From NCBI GenBank assembly GCA_003598175.1, contig QZKN01000013.1, forward strand, positions 1 through 45,835: a stretch of 45,835 nt of DNA, in the 5' to 3' direction. Position 1 is the first letter of the stretch. Every line of letters begins with the position of its first letter. The stretch comes from Candidatus Omnitrophota bacterium (lineage in GTDB: Bacteria > Hinthialibacterota > Hinthialibacteria > Hinthialibacterales > Hinthialibacteraceae). A program made the translations under genes and the position numbers. Positions 34,486 to 42,883 of this stretch are shown in pieces. The notes under the pieces are model-generated. The model had not been told where the DNA came from and ran no database searches. It worked only from the letters and a program-made list of their open reading frames with translations.

Positions 34486-34608
34486 ACGGCGCGAGTTTTT
34501 ATTTCGGACGCGGTGGAACCTATCGAAGATTGGTCTTCAAAAGACAAATATTGGACGAATGTGGAAAAAAGGTTGCGGAAAGTGTTGAATGAGCTGCAAG
34601 GGAAATGA
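34486..34608 (+). pseudogene. C-terminal gene remnant
   Basis: One frame reads ISDAVEPIEDWSSKDKYWTN then VEKRLRKVLNELQGK and stops at 34606. It has the even, charged look of a real protein end, but no start. The preceding bases in another frame (LALIDFTGEIERRE) could be its earlier part, joined by a frameshift near 34490. The rest of 34317-34640 shows nothing gene-like. Family unknown. Confidence 0.3.
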
Positions 34609-34640
34609 AAAGGATGTTGGGGTATTAAAAAATGATTGTA

Positions 34641-35630
34641 TTATTTAAGAAAATCGGAAGTTTTTTCCACCAACGGCAATACATTCTTATCGATCGAGGC
34701 TTCATCCTTCCCCACTTCGGCTTTGAAGAGGAACCAGTTTTCCACATGTTCCACCATACCGCCGTCTGCTGTGAGTTTGGTCAGCGGGCCGAGCGATTCG
34801 ATTTCGAGAAATTCCTCGTTGGTAAAGGTTTCCGCGTTGCAGTTGTAATCGGGGTAGACGGCGTTGGGATCGAAGCCGTGCCGTTTAATGAATAGGTCGC
34901 CGCCGAGCGCATAGGCTTCCCAGCCTTTGGTATTCAGTATCCCCACTTTTTGTTTGCGCGAGTTTTTGGGATCCTGTTGCAGTTGGAAATATTTCGTTCC
35001 GATGATCCAGCGTGGGTCGCTCAAATCGGTGTAATGCCACATCACCATCGGCCGGGCGGGGAGTAGATAATCGGGATGGGGGCGGAAATCTTCCTGCGGG
35101 AAAATGGCGCGCCCGTTCTGCGCCATAACGGTCAAACACCACGGCGACAGTTCGATATCCCATAAATTATGGTTGATCAGATAATGGTTCAGCGTAACTT
35201 GGTTACGATCCGAATGCAGAGTGATCTCGAATTTTTTGGAAACGCCGGTTTCCGGTTCGGTGGGTTGGGTGATGGTCAACGTTTTCCCGTCCCATTCATA
35301 CGGAACCGGGGAATTGTCGAGCGCATAGGTGCGCGGCATGGCTTCGGGGGCGTGCCAGAGACGATGTCCGCCGTAACTGCGCCATTCGTCGCCGCCGGTT
35401 TTCCCGACTTCTTCCTTGAATTCCTTGAACAAATTCTGCCCGCCGACAAATCCGCAGCGGATCACGCGCGGACCCACGTCGGTGGTAACGATGATTTCCA
35501 TTTCGCCGTTGCTCAGTTTGAGGCAATTCGGCCAGCCTGCATACGACACTTTTTCCATTTTCACCGGACCTCCCATCGTCATTGCGGGTACAAACAATAA
35601 ACAGATCAACAATGTGCTCAAGCGCATCAT
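34641..35630 (-). CDS. Secreted DUF4380-like protein (mutarotase fold)
   Basis: This 330-residue exported protein has a signal peptide at 1-19 (MMRLSTLLICLLFVPAMTMG). The mature part has MEIIVTTDVGPRVIRCGFVG, GGHRLWHAPE and NHYLINHNLWDIELSPWCLT, the beta-sandwich pattern of DUF4380 and related galactose-mutarotase-like domains. It probably binds carbohydrate. Start 35630 has GGGAG 9 bases upstream, and the extension to 35732 lacks a signal pattern. It is alone, divergent from the SMUG1-type gene. Confidence 0.75.
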   Translation of the reverse strand: MMRLSTLLICLLFVPAMTMGGPVKMEKVSYAGWPNCLKLSNGEMEIIVTTDVGPRVIRCGFVGGQNLFKEFKEEVGKTGGDEWRSYGGHRLWHAPEAMPRTYALDNSPVPYEWDGKTLTITQPTEPETGVSKKFEITLHSDRNQVTLNHYLINHNLWDIELSPWCLTVMAQNGRAIFPQEDFRPHPDYLLPARPMVMWHYTDLSDPRWIIGTKYFQLQQDPKNSRKQKVGILNTKGWEAYALGGDLFIKRHGFDPNAVYPDYNCNAETFTNEEFLEIESLGPLTKLTADGGMVEHVENWFLFKAEVGKDEASIDKNVLPLVEKTSDFLK

Positions 35631-35744
35631 CAGTCGCTTCTCCCTTCTTTTTTGATAAACGGAATGTGTTGACGAAACTACTTTACAACAGCAGAATGGG
35701 AATGGAAAGTCGAGTAGGAGATTGCTTTCCACAAATTAATCAAT

Positions 35745-35774
35745 AACAGGCGGGACGCCGGTTCCACCCATGTG
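35745..35774 (+). repeat. Half-copy of the palindromic element at 18499-18589
   Basis: CAGGCGGGACGCCGGTTCCACCC and the following bases align with the right arm at 18560-18589 with few changes (one base deleted). It lies in the 149-base divergent gap between the DUF4380-like and SMUG1-type genes. Confidence 0.5.
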
Positions 35775-35779
35775 AAAGT

Positions 35780-36493
35780 ATGATGAATTTGAAACAAATT
35801 ACCGATCAACTTGTGCAGGCATTGGAGCCGTTGGAATTTTCGTTGCCGGTTACTCACGTTTATAATCCTTTGCTTTATGCGCGTAAACCGTATGATCTCT
35901 ACCTTGATCGATATGGGCGAAGTCCGAAGGAAATTTTATTATTTGGAATGAATCCGGGGCCGTGGGGGATGGCGCAGACGGGCGTTCCGTTCGGCGACGT
36001 CAAATGTGTGCGCGACTGGTTGGGTGTCGATACCCCTGTCGGCAAGCCGGAAAGGGAACATCCCAAACGCCCGATTCAAGGTTTTGCCTGCCCACGCAGC
36101 GAGGTAAGCGGTACGCGGTTGTGGGGTTGGGCGAAAAACACCTTTGAGCGACCGGAGGTGTTTTTTCGGAGATTTTTCATTGCGAATTACTGTCCGCTTT
36201 GTTTTATGGAAGAGAGCGGGCGCAATCGCACGCCGGACAAATTGCCGGCGAGCGAACAAAAACCATTGCTGGAAGCGTGTAACCTGGCCTTGCGCAGAAC
36301 GGTTGAATACTTGCAGCCGAAGTACGTGATCGGCATCGGCGGATTTGCGGAAAAGCGGGCGAAGGAAGTGCTCTCCGATCTCGGCGTTGTCATCGGCCGG
36401 ATGCCGCATCCCAGCCCTGCCAGTCCGGCGGCGAATCGCGGCTGGGCGGAATCGGCGAGAATGTCGTTGACGGCATTGGGAATCGTTCTTTGA
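35780..36493 (+). CDS. SMUG1-type uracil-DNA glycosylase
   Basis: This is a 237-residue base-excision repair enzyme that removes uracil from DNA. Motif 1 is GMNPGPWGMAQTGVPFG (56-72), nearly the vertebrate SMUG1 motif GMNPGPFGMAQTGVPFG. Motif 2 is PHPSPASPAANRGW (209-222), with the catalytic-loop His at 210. The middle holds a SMUG-like NYCPLCFM segment. Two in-frame ATGs open the gene; either may be used. Bacterial SMUG1-like enzymes occur in scattered lineages, so transfer is possible. It is convergent with the histidine kinase gene. Confidence 0.9.
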   Translation: MMNLKQITDQLVQALEPLEFSLPVTHVYNPLLYARKPYDLYLDRYGRSPKEILLFGMNPGPWGMAQTGVPFGDVKCVRDWLGVDTPVGKPEREHPKRPIQGFACPRSEVSGTRLWGWAKNTFERPEVFFRRFFIANYCPLCFMEESGRNRTPDKLPASEQKPLLEACNLALRRTVEYLQPKYVIGIGGFAEKRAKEVLSDLGVVIGRMPHPSPASPAANRGWAESARMSLTALGIVL

Positions 36494-36503
36494 TGGAATT
36501 CGT

Positions 36504-38252
36504 TCACTCGCGCGGTAACGTCAACGTAAAACAGGCGCCATCTTTTACTGTCGGATCCAGTTGGAGATCTCCGTTCATTTTTCGGGCCAGCCGGCGGCTG
36601 AGCGCCAGTCCCAAACCCACGCCGGGAGCGGAATTCACCTTATCCTGTGCGGATTTGCAAAACGGTTGAAACAGATTCCTGGCGTCGGTGGGAGAGATTC
36701 CCGGTCCATGATCCCGCGTTTGAATAGTGACTTTCCTATTGTACTGAGTTGCCGTGATCTCAATCGTTGGATCGGAAGTGGGAAACGCGTACTTGCAGGC
36801 GTTATCGACCAGATTAAATATAATTTGTTCTACAAAAGAAGGATTTGCTTGGATGTGGAGATCGTTTTGCATTGAGATCGACAAATGCAGTCCTTCTTTT
36901 TCCGCCCGTTGAGCAAGCCTCGGCTTGATGGTTTCGAGAAAGTCATTGAGGGAAAGGGGGACAATACGATCCGATCCCTGGCCGCCGTCGAGTCGGGCAT
37001 ATGCAAGGACGTTTTCGACCAGATGCCCCAGTCGATCCGCTTCGGCGCGTAAGGTTTCATAGTAACAGTGTCGTTTTTCCTCCTCGCGGACCATCCCTTC
37101 GGCCAGCATATCCGCATACAGGCGAAAAGTGGTCAACGGCGTGCGTAATTCGTGCGTGACCGCGGACATGAACGCGCCTCTTCGCTCGCTTAAGGAAATC
37201 ACGCTGCGTAAAAGCGTGGCAATCGCAATCGCGGTCAGCGCGATGCACATCCAAGCGATCAGCAGAAAAACCGGAATCGGGCTGAATTCAACATCCGGCG
37301 CGCCAGAGATCGATCCGGGAATTAATTGCGCCGGAATGGCGGCAAGACGACGTCCATCGGAATTCGGATTATCGGCAAGAACCGGTTCGAGATCGGCGAG
37401 GGGAAGCAAATCTCTCACTCGTTCCAGCAAATCGTTTTTTATGGTCGGCCAGTTCAACCAACTTCCTTGCCTATATTCCTTTCCGTTTACCGTAATACGT
37501 TTCGCGAGAAGAAGTGTGCTTTCGAGCCAGATCGATTGCATCAGTCCCTCATCGATTCCCATTTGTTCCTGGAATTGATTGACGCCCATATTGTCGAATG
37601 CGATGGCCTGTTGGCTGTAATTTCGCACATTCCATTCGATGGTGTTGAGTAAACTTTGCTTTTTTACTTGTTCCTTATTTTCTTTTATAGAGGGAGGAAT
37701 TTGAGTAATTTCAGGAAGAATGGGTCGGCCATGGATGGGAGGAAGAGACGCTTGCAGACTCTCCGGATTGATATTTTCCTGCAGTTCAACCAAACGTTGT
37801 TCCAAATCAATGATTGTTTCGTGGGTCACGTAACCGGTTTCGGCAAGATCGCGCATGGTTCCTGTCGGCGCTTGCGGCGAAGAGATGCCGTTGTTTTCAT
37901 CCCACTGAAAATGCAGTAAAATGTGAGGCGAGCGGAACGTCAACAACGGAGAAGGCGTCAACACTTCTCCCTGATTGATTTCCGAGAACATGCGGGTATA
38001 TGCCCGTTCGATGGGATAAAACGCGGAATAATGAAAATAGGGGCGGGCGCTTTCCTGCGCGATGAGCGGCGCAAGAAACAGTTCCATTCGCCATAGCGCC
38101 AGCCGCACATTTTCCTCGAGAACCGCCTGTCGGCGCGCTTCCGTTTGTGCGCGATCCAGTCGAATAACGGTCTGGCTGATCCATCCCATCGCGATTAATG
38201 TGATGATCAGGCATAACGCGAACAGAAACCAGATCAGGCGTGTTCGAATCAT
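36504..38252 (-). CDS. Sensor histidine kinase with large extracytoplasmic domain
   Basis: This 582-residue membrane kinase has TM1 at about 6-28, a ~295-residue extracytoplasmic region with no recognised sensor, and TM2 at about 326-349. A HisKA domain follows with phosphoacceptor H367 in AVTHELRTPL, then a HATPase with N-box IFNLVDNACKYA, G1 DHGPGIS and G2 GVGLGLALSRRLARK. No HAMP linker is evident. Its start overlaps the response regulator stop by 4 bases, so they form a two-component pair. It is the last gene of an operon headed by the VWA protein. Confidence 0.93.
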   Translation of the reverse strand: MIRTRLIWFLFALCLIITLIAMGWISQTVIRLDRAQTEARRQAVLEENVRLALWRMELFLAPLIAQESARPYFHYSAFYPIERAYTRMFSEINQGEVLTPSPLLTFRSPHILLHFQWDENNGISSPQAPTGTMRDLAETGYVTHETIIDLEQRLVELQENINPESLQASLPPIHGRPILPEITQIPPSIKENKEQVKKQSLLNTIEWNVRNYSQQAIAFDNMGVNQFQEQMGIDEGLMQSIWLESTLLLAKRITVNGKEYRQGSWLNWPTIKNDLLERVRDLLPLADLEPVLADNPNSDGRRLAAIPAQLIPGSISGAPDVEFSPIPVFLLIAWMCIALTAIAIATLLRSVISLSERRGAFMSAVTHELRTPLTTFRLYADMLAEGMVREEEKRHCYYETLRAEADRLGHLVENVLAYARLDGGQGSDRIVPLSLNDFLETIKPRLAQRAEKEGLHLSISMQNDLHIQANPSFVEQIIFNLVDNACKYAFPTSDPTIEITATQYNRKVTIQTRDHGPGISPTDARNLFQPFCKSAQDKVNSAPGVGLGLALSRRLARKMNGDLQLDPTVKDGACFTLTLPRE

Positions 38253-38953
38253 GAGGATACCTCGACGTCGGCAAAACGGTATCCTTTCCCGCGCACCGTT
38301 TCAATCAAGCGGGGGTGTGACGGATCGTCGCGCAGTTTTTCACGCAGGCGGGCGATGTGCATGTCGATGGTGCGGGTTTCGATGCCGTGCGGATTGATTT
38401 GCCAGACGTGCGCGAGGATTTCTTCGCGCGAGATGACTCGACCTGCGTTATGCGTCAAATAGCGTAGCAATTGAGTCTCCCGTTCGGATAGTTCGCGTTG
38501 CTCTCCGTCCTTAAAACGAATGACGCCGTTGGCCAGATCGGCGGACGCATGGGCAAGTTGAATTTCGAGACGAGAAACCGGTCGTTCCGGCGACCTGCGC
38601 AGCACCGCTTCCACGCGAGCCAGCAGCTCTTTGACACTGAACGGTTTGACGACATAATCGTCCGCGCCCATTTTCAATCCTTTGACGCGATCTGTTTCCT
38701 CGCCGCGCGCGGTGAGAATGATTACCGGCTGCGTGGGATACAGCGCGCGCACTTCGCGCAGGATTTCCAATCCGTCCCGCCCCGGCAAAACCAGATCGAG
38801 AAGCAGTAAATCATATCGGCGCTGAAGCGCCGATTCCAAACCGACATTCCCATTCTCCGATTCGATTGTGTCGTATCCCTCGAAACGGAGCGCATCGAGA
38901 ATGCCGCGGCGAATTGCCGCATCATCTTCTATGACAAGGATCGTTTGTTTCAT
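38249..38953 (-). CDS. OmpR-family response regulator
   Basis: This 234-residue regulator has a receiver domain with acidic pocket E9, D10, D11, phosphoacceptor D53 in LLLLDLVLPG and conserved K103 in DDYVVKPFS. The C-terminal winged helix (about 130-228) has LSERETQLLRYLTHNAGRVI and the SREEILAHVW and VRGKGYRF motifs of OmpR/PhoB. It starts 9 bases after the VWA gene stop and overlaps the kinase gene, so transcription of all three is shared. It should control target genes on receiving phosphate from the partner kinase. Confidence 0.95.
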   Translation of the reverse strand: MKQTILVIEDDAAIRRGILDALRFEGYDTIESENGNVGLESALQRRYDLLLLDLVLPGRDGLEILREVRALYPTQPVIILTARGEETDRVKGLKMGADDYVVKPFSVKELLARVEAVLRRSPERPVSRLEIQLAHASADLANGVIRFKDGEQRELSERETQLLRYLTHNAGRVISREEILAHVWQINPHGIETRTIDMHIARLREKLRDDPSHPRLIETVRGKGYRFADVEVSS

Positions 38954-38962
38954 TTATTGGTC

Positions 38963-40126
38963 TCAATGCGCTTGCGCGTCGCTGAATAGGATTCCTTTTT
39001 TGATCGTTTGTTCTTTGATGCACTGGAAAATGGCATGGTCGAATGATGCTTTTCCTTTGAGCCCGGATTTGCGGATTTGTTCGTCGATGTACATTTGGCG
39101 CTGCGCTCCGATTTTCTTGATGCTTTCTTGCAAGTGGCTGCGTTTGTCCATCATTTCCTTCACGTATTTCTCCCGTTCCTCAACGGACATAGATTGCAGG
39201 TTGTCGGGAAGTTGATCTTTTTTCACTTCGCTGAGTTTGATCTCTCCATCAGCAATGGCGCTGATTAATTCCTTTTCCCCGGCAAAATTTTTGATTCCCG
39301 ATTTGCTGACGTTGAAATAGCTTCGCTGAGCCTGCGCGCTCAGGGGTGCGGTGTGATAAATTTTTTCAGCGACATCTTTCCGTTCCGCCATTTCGTTGCG
39401 TTCCGTTGCGTCGCCGAAGCCGATGCGGGTTTCGTCGAGTTCTTGCGAAAGTACCGCGAGTGTGGCGTCGAACGGAGTGGAGGCCAGAATGGCACCGCCC
39501 GATTGCTCGACGCGGAAATAACGGCCTTCTCCTTTTTGCGCGATGTCGCTCCATATCGGTTCGGTTTCCATGTGATTGCCGCATTGTATCGTATTGATGA
39601 TTATACCGCGCTCCACGCTCTTTTTGCAGATGTCGGGGTATTTCATGTCGTCTTCATAATCCATGTGCGGTGGGCAGTCACCCACCAAAAAAATAACTCT
39701 ATATGTCTTTTCGTCTTTGCTCCACGCATTTTCAATAACCGCTGTATATAAGGCTTCGTTGACGCTTTCCGGCGTATCGCCGCCGCCGTTTGCCTGAAAG
39801 GCCATCAGTTCCGCATAGACTTTGTCGAGGTTGTCCGTCAAATCGGTCCATTTCGTGACGTACTCGTCTCCCCGGTCGCGATAACCGACGAGTCCCATTT
39901 TGATGTCGGGCGCGGGCGTGGCGGAAGCGAGGGTATTGGCGATGGCCCAGATTTTTTCTTTTGCCGCTTGAATCAATCCGCTCATGCTGCCGGTCGTGTC
40001 GAGCGTAAAAACCACTTCAATGGTTGGCTTGACGAATTGGTTTACTTCTTCATTGAATGCTTTCGTGGTTTGTATGGTAACAAACAAGAATGAAAACATC
40101 ATTAAACAACTCACAGATCGGATCAT
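38963..40126 (-). CDS. Secreted VWA-domain protein
   Basis: This 387-residue exported protein has a signal peptide at 1-23. Its VWA domain starts with VVFTLDTTGSMSGLIQAAKE, whose DTTGS is the metal-ion-dependent adhesion site; the Thr of GGDTPESVNEAL and Asp of FLVGDCPPH complete it. A charged helical half follows (about 230-387) that I do not recognise. AAGGAGG sits 8 bases before the start. It is first in the operon with the two-component genes (9-base gap), which suggests that it is the sensed or regulated partner. Confidence 0.85.
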   Translation of the reverse strand: MIRSVSCLMMFSFLFVTIQTTKAFNEEVNQFVKPTIEVVFTLDTTGSMSGLIQAAKEKIWAIANTLASATPAPDIKMGLVGYRDRGDEYVTKWTDLTDNLDKVYAELMAFQANGGGDTPESVNEALYTAVIENAWSKDEKTYRVIFLVGDCPPHMDYEDDMKYPDICKKSVERGIIINTIQCGNHMETEPIWSDIAQKGEGRYFRVEQSGGAILASTPFDATLAVLSQELDETRIGFGDATERNEMAERKDVAEKIYHTAPLSAQAQRSYFNVSKSGIKNFAGEKELISAIADGEIKLSEVKKDQLPDNLQSMSVEEREKYVKEMMDKRSHLQESIKKIGAQRQMYIDEQIRKSGLKGKASFDHAIFQCIKEQTIKKGILFSDAQAH

Positions 40127-40165
40127 CTTGATTCCTCCTTTGCTACTTATATATACAAAATACCC

Positions 40166-40200
40166 CCTTCAGGAACCAAAGATATATGGTTTCATGAAGG
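40166..40200. terminator. Imperfect hairpin between the two VWA-type genes
   Basis: CCTTCAGGAACC (40166-40177) pairs with GGTTTCATGAAGG (40188-40200) with small mismatches. It is 148 bases past the VIT/VWA gene stop on the minus strand and may end that transcript. It has no clear T-tract. Confidence 0.35.
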
Positions 40201-40347
40201 ATGTGGTTACACAGTCAAATCCATTCCAATTAGAGTCCACTCATGAATTAAACGATGTATGGAGGGAAAAGTTGATCATTGTTTTATCAAGGCTTTCGAT
40301 TTGTATGTTTCAACCTCAAGCAATGCTTGCCATGGTGAAGGCTTTGC

Positions 40348-42645
40348 TTAGTCCATCAATGGCCCTTTGACAAGAATTGTTTCCCCTTCCATTTCCAACA
40401 GAATATCGCCGCGAAGAGACAGGCTGCCCTGCCGCCCGGTTTCCGCCAGTTTGAGCGCCAATTCGCGAAATTCATCGCTGCCGAATTCAATGGTTTTTGT
40501 CGGGTGGATATCCTGCTCTTTCTCCACGATTTGGCTGTCCACCCAGCGATTCGCGCGTTGATAAAAGGCTTTGTCATGAATCTGTTGGACGTTGCCGATG
40601 GACACGGAATTCATTTTTTCATCGTAAAATCGATTGGATAAATTCAACACCTGCTGTGTTTTCATGAAATTCGCATTCATCCCTTGATTGACCGCGCCCA
40701 GGCCGGTGCGTGTATTCATGGCGCGTTGATTGAAATTACTCACCGCTTCGGCCAATACTTCGCTGCGCTGATTCAGATTCGTTCCTTCCCGCGCCAGGAA
40801 CGATGTGTATTCCGTCAAAATGCCGAATTCGATCGACAGACGCACGATCTCGTCGGCGAGTTCCTGCACTTTCCCCTGATGCGTTACCGTCGGCGTGGAA
40901 GAAAACGGACTGCCGTCAGCGCCCAACTGACGGATCGCGTCCACCAACACGGCAATCTGGCGACTGGCCCAGAGTCGTGGAACAAAGGCGTTTTTCACCG
41001 TTGCTTGATCCAGGGTAAAATGAAATCGAAAGGTTCGTTGTTCGCCAAGATAATTTCCGCGCAATCGAAAAGTCAAATCTTCGTCATCACTATATTGTCC
41101 TAACAAAACCATTTGATTTCCTTCAAACAAATCCGGAATGGTATCGGGGATCACGTCGCGGACACGGCTGGGAGCTGGATTTCCGGATGCGTCGACGACT
41201 TCGATTTCCGGATCGGCCAGCACCGGGCCTGTCAAATAGTTGAAAACCTGTGCGACTTTCACTTCCACATCTTCGTTGGGAAATACAAATGTTGCAGTCG
41301 CGCGTGTTTCCGATGCGATTTTTTCCAGCAAGGGTGTATTGACATCGACGCCCACGCCAAACGTGAAGATACGGCGATTGTATGGATTCGCTTTCATCGC
41401 CACCTTGCGGATTTCCACTTCCGAGGTCTGCCCCACCGTCGGCAATCCGTCGGTCAGAAACATAACGATGGGCAAGCTATTATCCACTGGCTTCACGCGC
41501 AGCGCTTCGGTCAATGCATCATAAATATTCGTTCCTCCACGTGACTGGATTCCGTCCAGATAGTTTCTCGCCGCCGCGATTGTGGTTTTGGATGCAATTA
41601 CGGCTTCCTTTGAAAATTGATCGACGACATTATTGTAGGTGATGATGTTGAATGATTCTCCTTCCCCGAGCGAGGAAAGGATTTGCTTTGCCGCTTCCCG
41701 CACCTGTTCGATTTTTTCACCGTTCATGCTGCCGGAACGGTCAAGAACGAGAATCACTTCTCGCTTGATCGCGGTTTCTTTCTTCGACTCCTGCGGTTTC
41801 GAGGGCAAGCCGGCCAGTAACAAAAAATATCCACCCCCGACTTTTGCCTCCGGATAAGCAAACAAGGATGCCGTCACTCCCTCCTGCTCCAACAGATACG
41901 AGAACCGAAACGAACCCGGCTGCGTCATTGCTTCCTTTGTGGTTCGCACCGAAAGAATATCTGTCGATGAGGATTTCCTATCGGGACGGATGGTTTCGAT
42001 AGGATGGCTGGGTGAATAGACCGTGGAAATCGGCGTCTTGGATTTGATTCGTAGAGAAATCGACCAGGGAACCGTGTTATGGATCGATTCGCTGCGCGGC
42101 AGGACATAATCGATTCGGGAACCGTCGGCGGGCAGTATCTGTTCATACGTCAAACGGAATTTTTGGGTTCCGTTCGCTTCGATCGGAAACACGCTGGTGC
42201 GGATCAGGTTGTATCCGACAAACTCGAGTAAAGCGGGATCCCGCGTTTTGGCTGTGATCGCGTCGTATGTTCTTCTCGCTTCGTCCTTCGGAAGTGTTTC
42301 GGCGGTGGGTTCTTTGGCCGCGCCTTGAAATGTAAACTCTCGTACGACTGCTCCGTCCGGAACTGGCGTGACCAGCTCGGCTTCCTGCCGCTGGGAATGG
42401 GGATTGCTTATCTGAATGTCCAGCGTCGTCGTGGCAATTCCGTTTTCGATGACCACGCCCGCTTCGATTGCATCCAATCGCACATCGGGCGCGTGATGCG
42501 AGGATAAGTAGTGTGCTTGAGGAACGATGACGTTTGAAGATAACGGCCGTCCGGCGATACGGGATACTTGCGCCTCGCTCTGTACAGCAAAAAGAGAAGC
42601 ACATAGGATAAACACGCGGATTCGGATTTTCGTAAGTGGAAACAT
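40348..42645 (-). CDS. Secreted VIT- and VWA-domain protein
   Basis: This 765-residue exported protein has a signal peptide at about 1-25 (RVFILCASLFAVQSEAQ). A vault/inter-alpha-trypsin (VIT) domain spans about 45-175 (LDIQISNPHSQRQEAELVTP, PDGAVVREFTFQG, DEARRTYDAI), and a VWA domain about 290-470 has the MIDAS motif in LVLDRSGSMNGEKI, a Thr in RGGTNIYDAL and an Asp in MFLTDGLPTVG. A long C-terminal part (about 500-765) follows. Such proteins are surface or periplasmic, and often metal-binding scaffolds. It lies upstream of the VWA/two-component operon on the same strand, with a 221-base gap. Confidence 0.9.
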   Translation of the reverse strand: MFPLTKIRIRVFILCASLFAVQSEAQVSRIAGRPLSSNVIVPQAHYLSSHHAPDVRLDAIEAGVVIENGIATTTLDIQISNPHSQRQEAELVTPVPDGAVVREFTFQGAAKEPTAETLPKDEARRTYDAITAKTRDPALLEFVGYNLIRTSVFPIEANGTQKFRLTYEQILPADGSRIDYVLPRSESIHNTVPWSISLRIKSKTPISTVYSPSHPIETIRPDRKSSSTDILSVRTTKEAMTQPGSFRFSYLLEQEGVTASLFAYPEAKVGGGYFLLLAGLPSKPQESKKETAIKREVILVLDRSGSMNGEKIEQVREAAKQILSSLGEGESFNIITYNNVVDQFSKEAVIASKTTIAAARNYLDGIQSRGGTNIYDALTEALRVKPVDNSLPIVMFLTDGLPTVGQTSEVEIRKVAMKANPYNRRIFTFGVGVDVNTPLLEKIASETRATATFVFPNEDVEVKVAQVFNYLTGPVLADPEIEVVDASGNPAPSRVRDVIPDTIPDLFEGNQMVLLGQYSDDEDLTFRLRGNYLGEQRTFRFHFTLDQATVKNAFVPRLWASRQIAVLVDAIRQLGADGSPFSSTPTVTHQGKVQELADEIVRLSIEFGILTEYTSFLAREGTNLNQRSEVLAEAVSNFNQRAMNTRTGLGAVNQGMNANFMKTQQVLNLSNRFYDEKMNSVSIGNVQQIHDKAFYQRANRWVDSQIVEKEQDIHPTKTIEFGSDEFRELALKLAETGRQGSLSLRGDILLEMEGETILVKGPLMD

Positions 42646-42751
42646 GATTGCACCTCGTGGATATGGTTTCGATGTTCACTTCTACTATACGGCTGAAACG
42701 GCGAATCGTTTGTAACAACTGTGTAACAATTGCGGAGGAGTCAAATTCCAT

Positions 42752-42827
42752 ACCCCCCCTATAATCCCCCCGTCAACGGGGGGATAAACACTCCCGCCCC
42801 GTTGACGGGGAGGGTTTGGGGAGGGGA
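42752..42827. repeat. Tandem inverted palindromes rich in C/G runs
   Basis: ATCCCCCCGT (42764-42773) and ACGGGGGGAT (42776-42785) are perfect 10-bp arms about a 2-base centre. A second copy CCCCGT-TG-ACGGGG (42797-42810) follows, and flanking C-rich and G-rich runs could close a larger cruciform. This is a dispersed-repeat type; it separates the divergent VIT/VWA and M28 genes. Confidence 0.6.
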
Positions 42828-42883
42828 ATTTCAACCGGTTTTTGAATCTTCCGCGCAAGGAGTGCGAATAAAAGGAACAAAAA

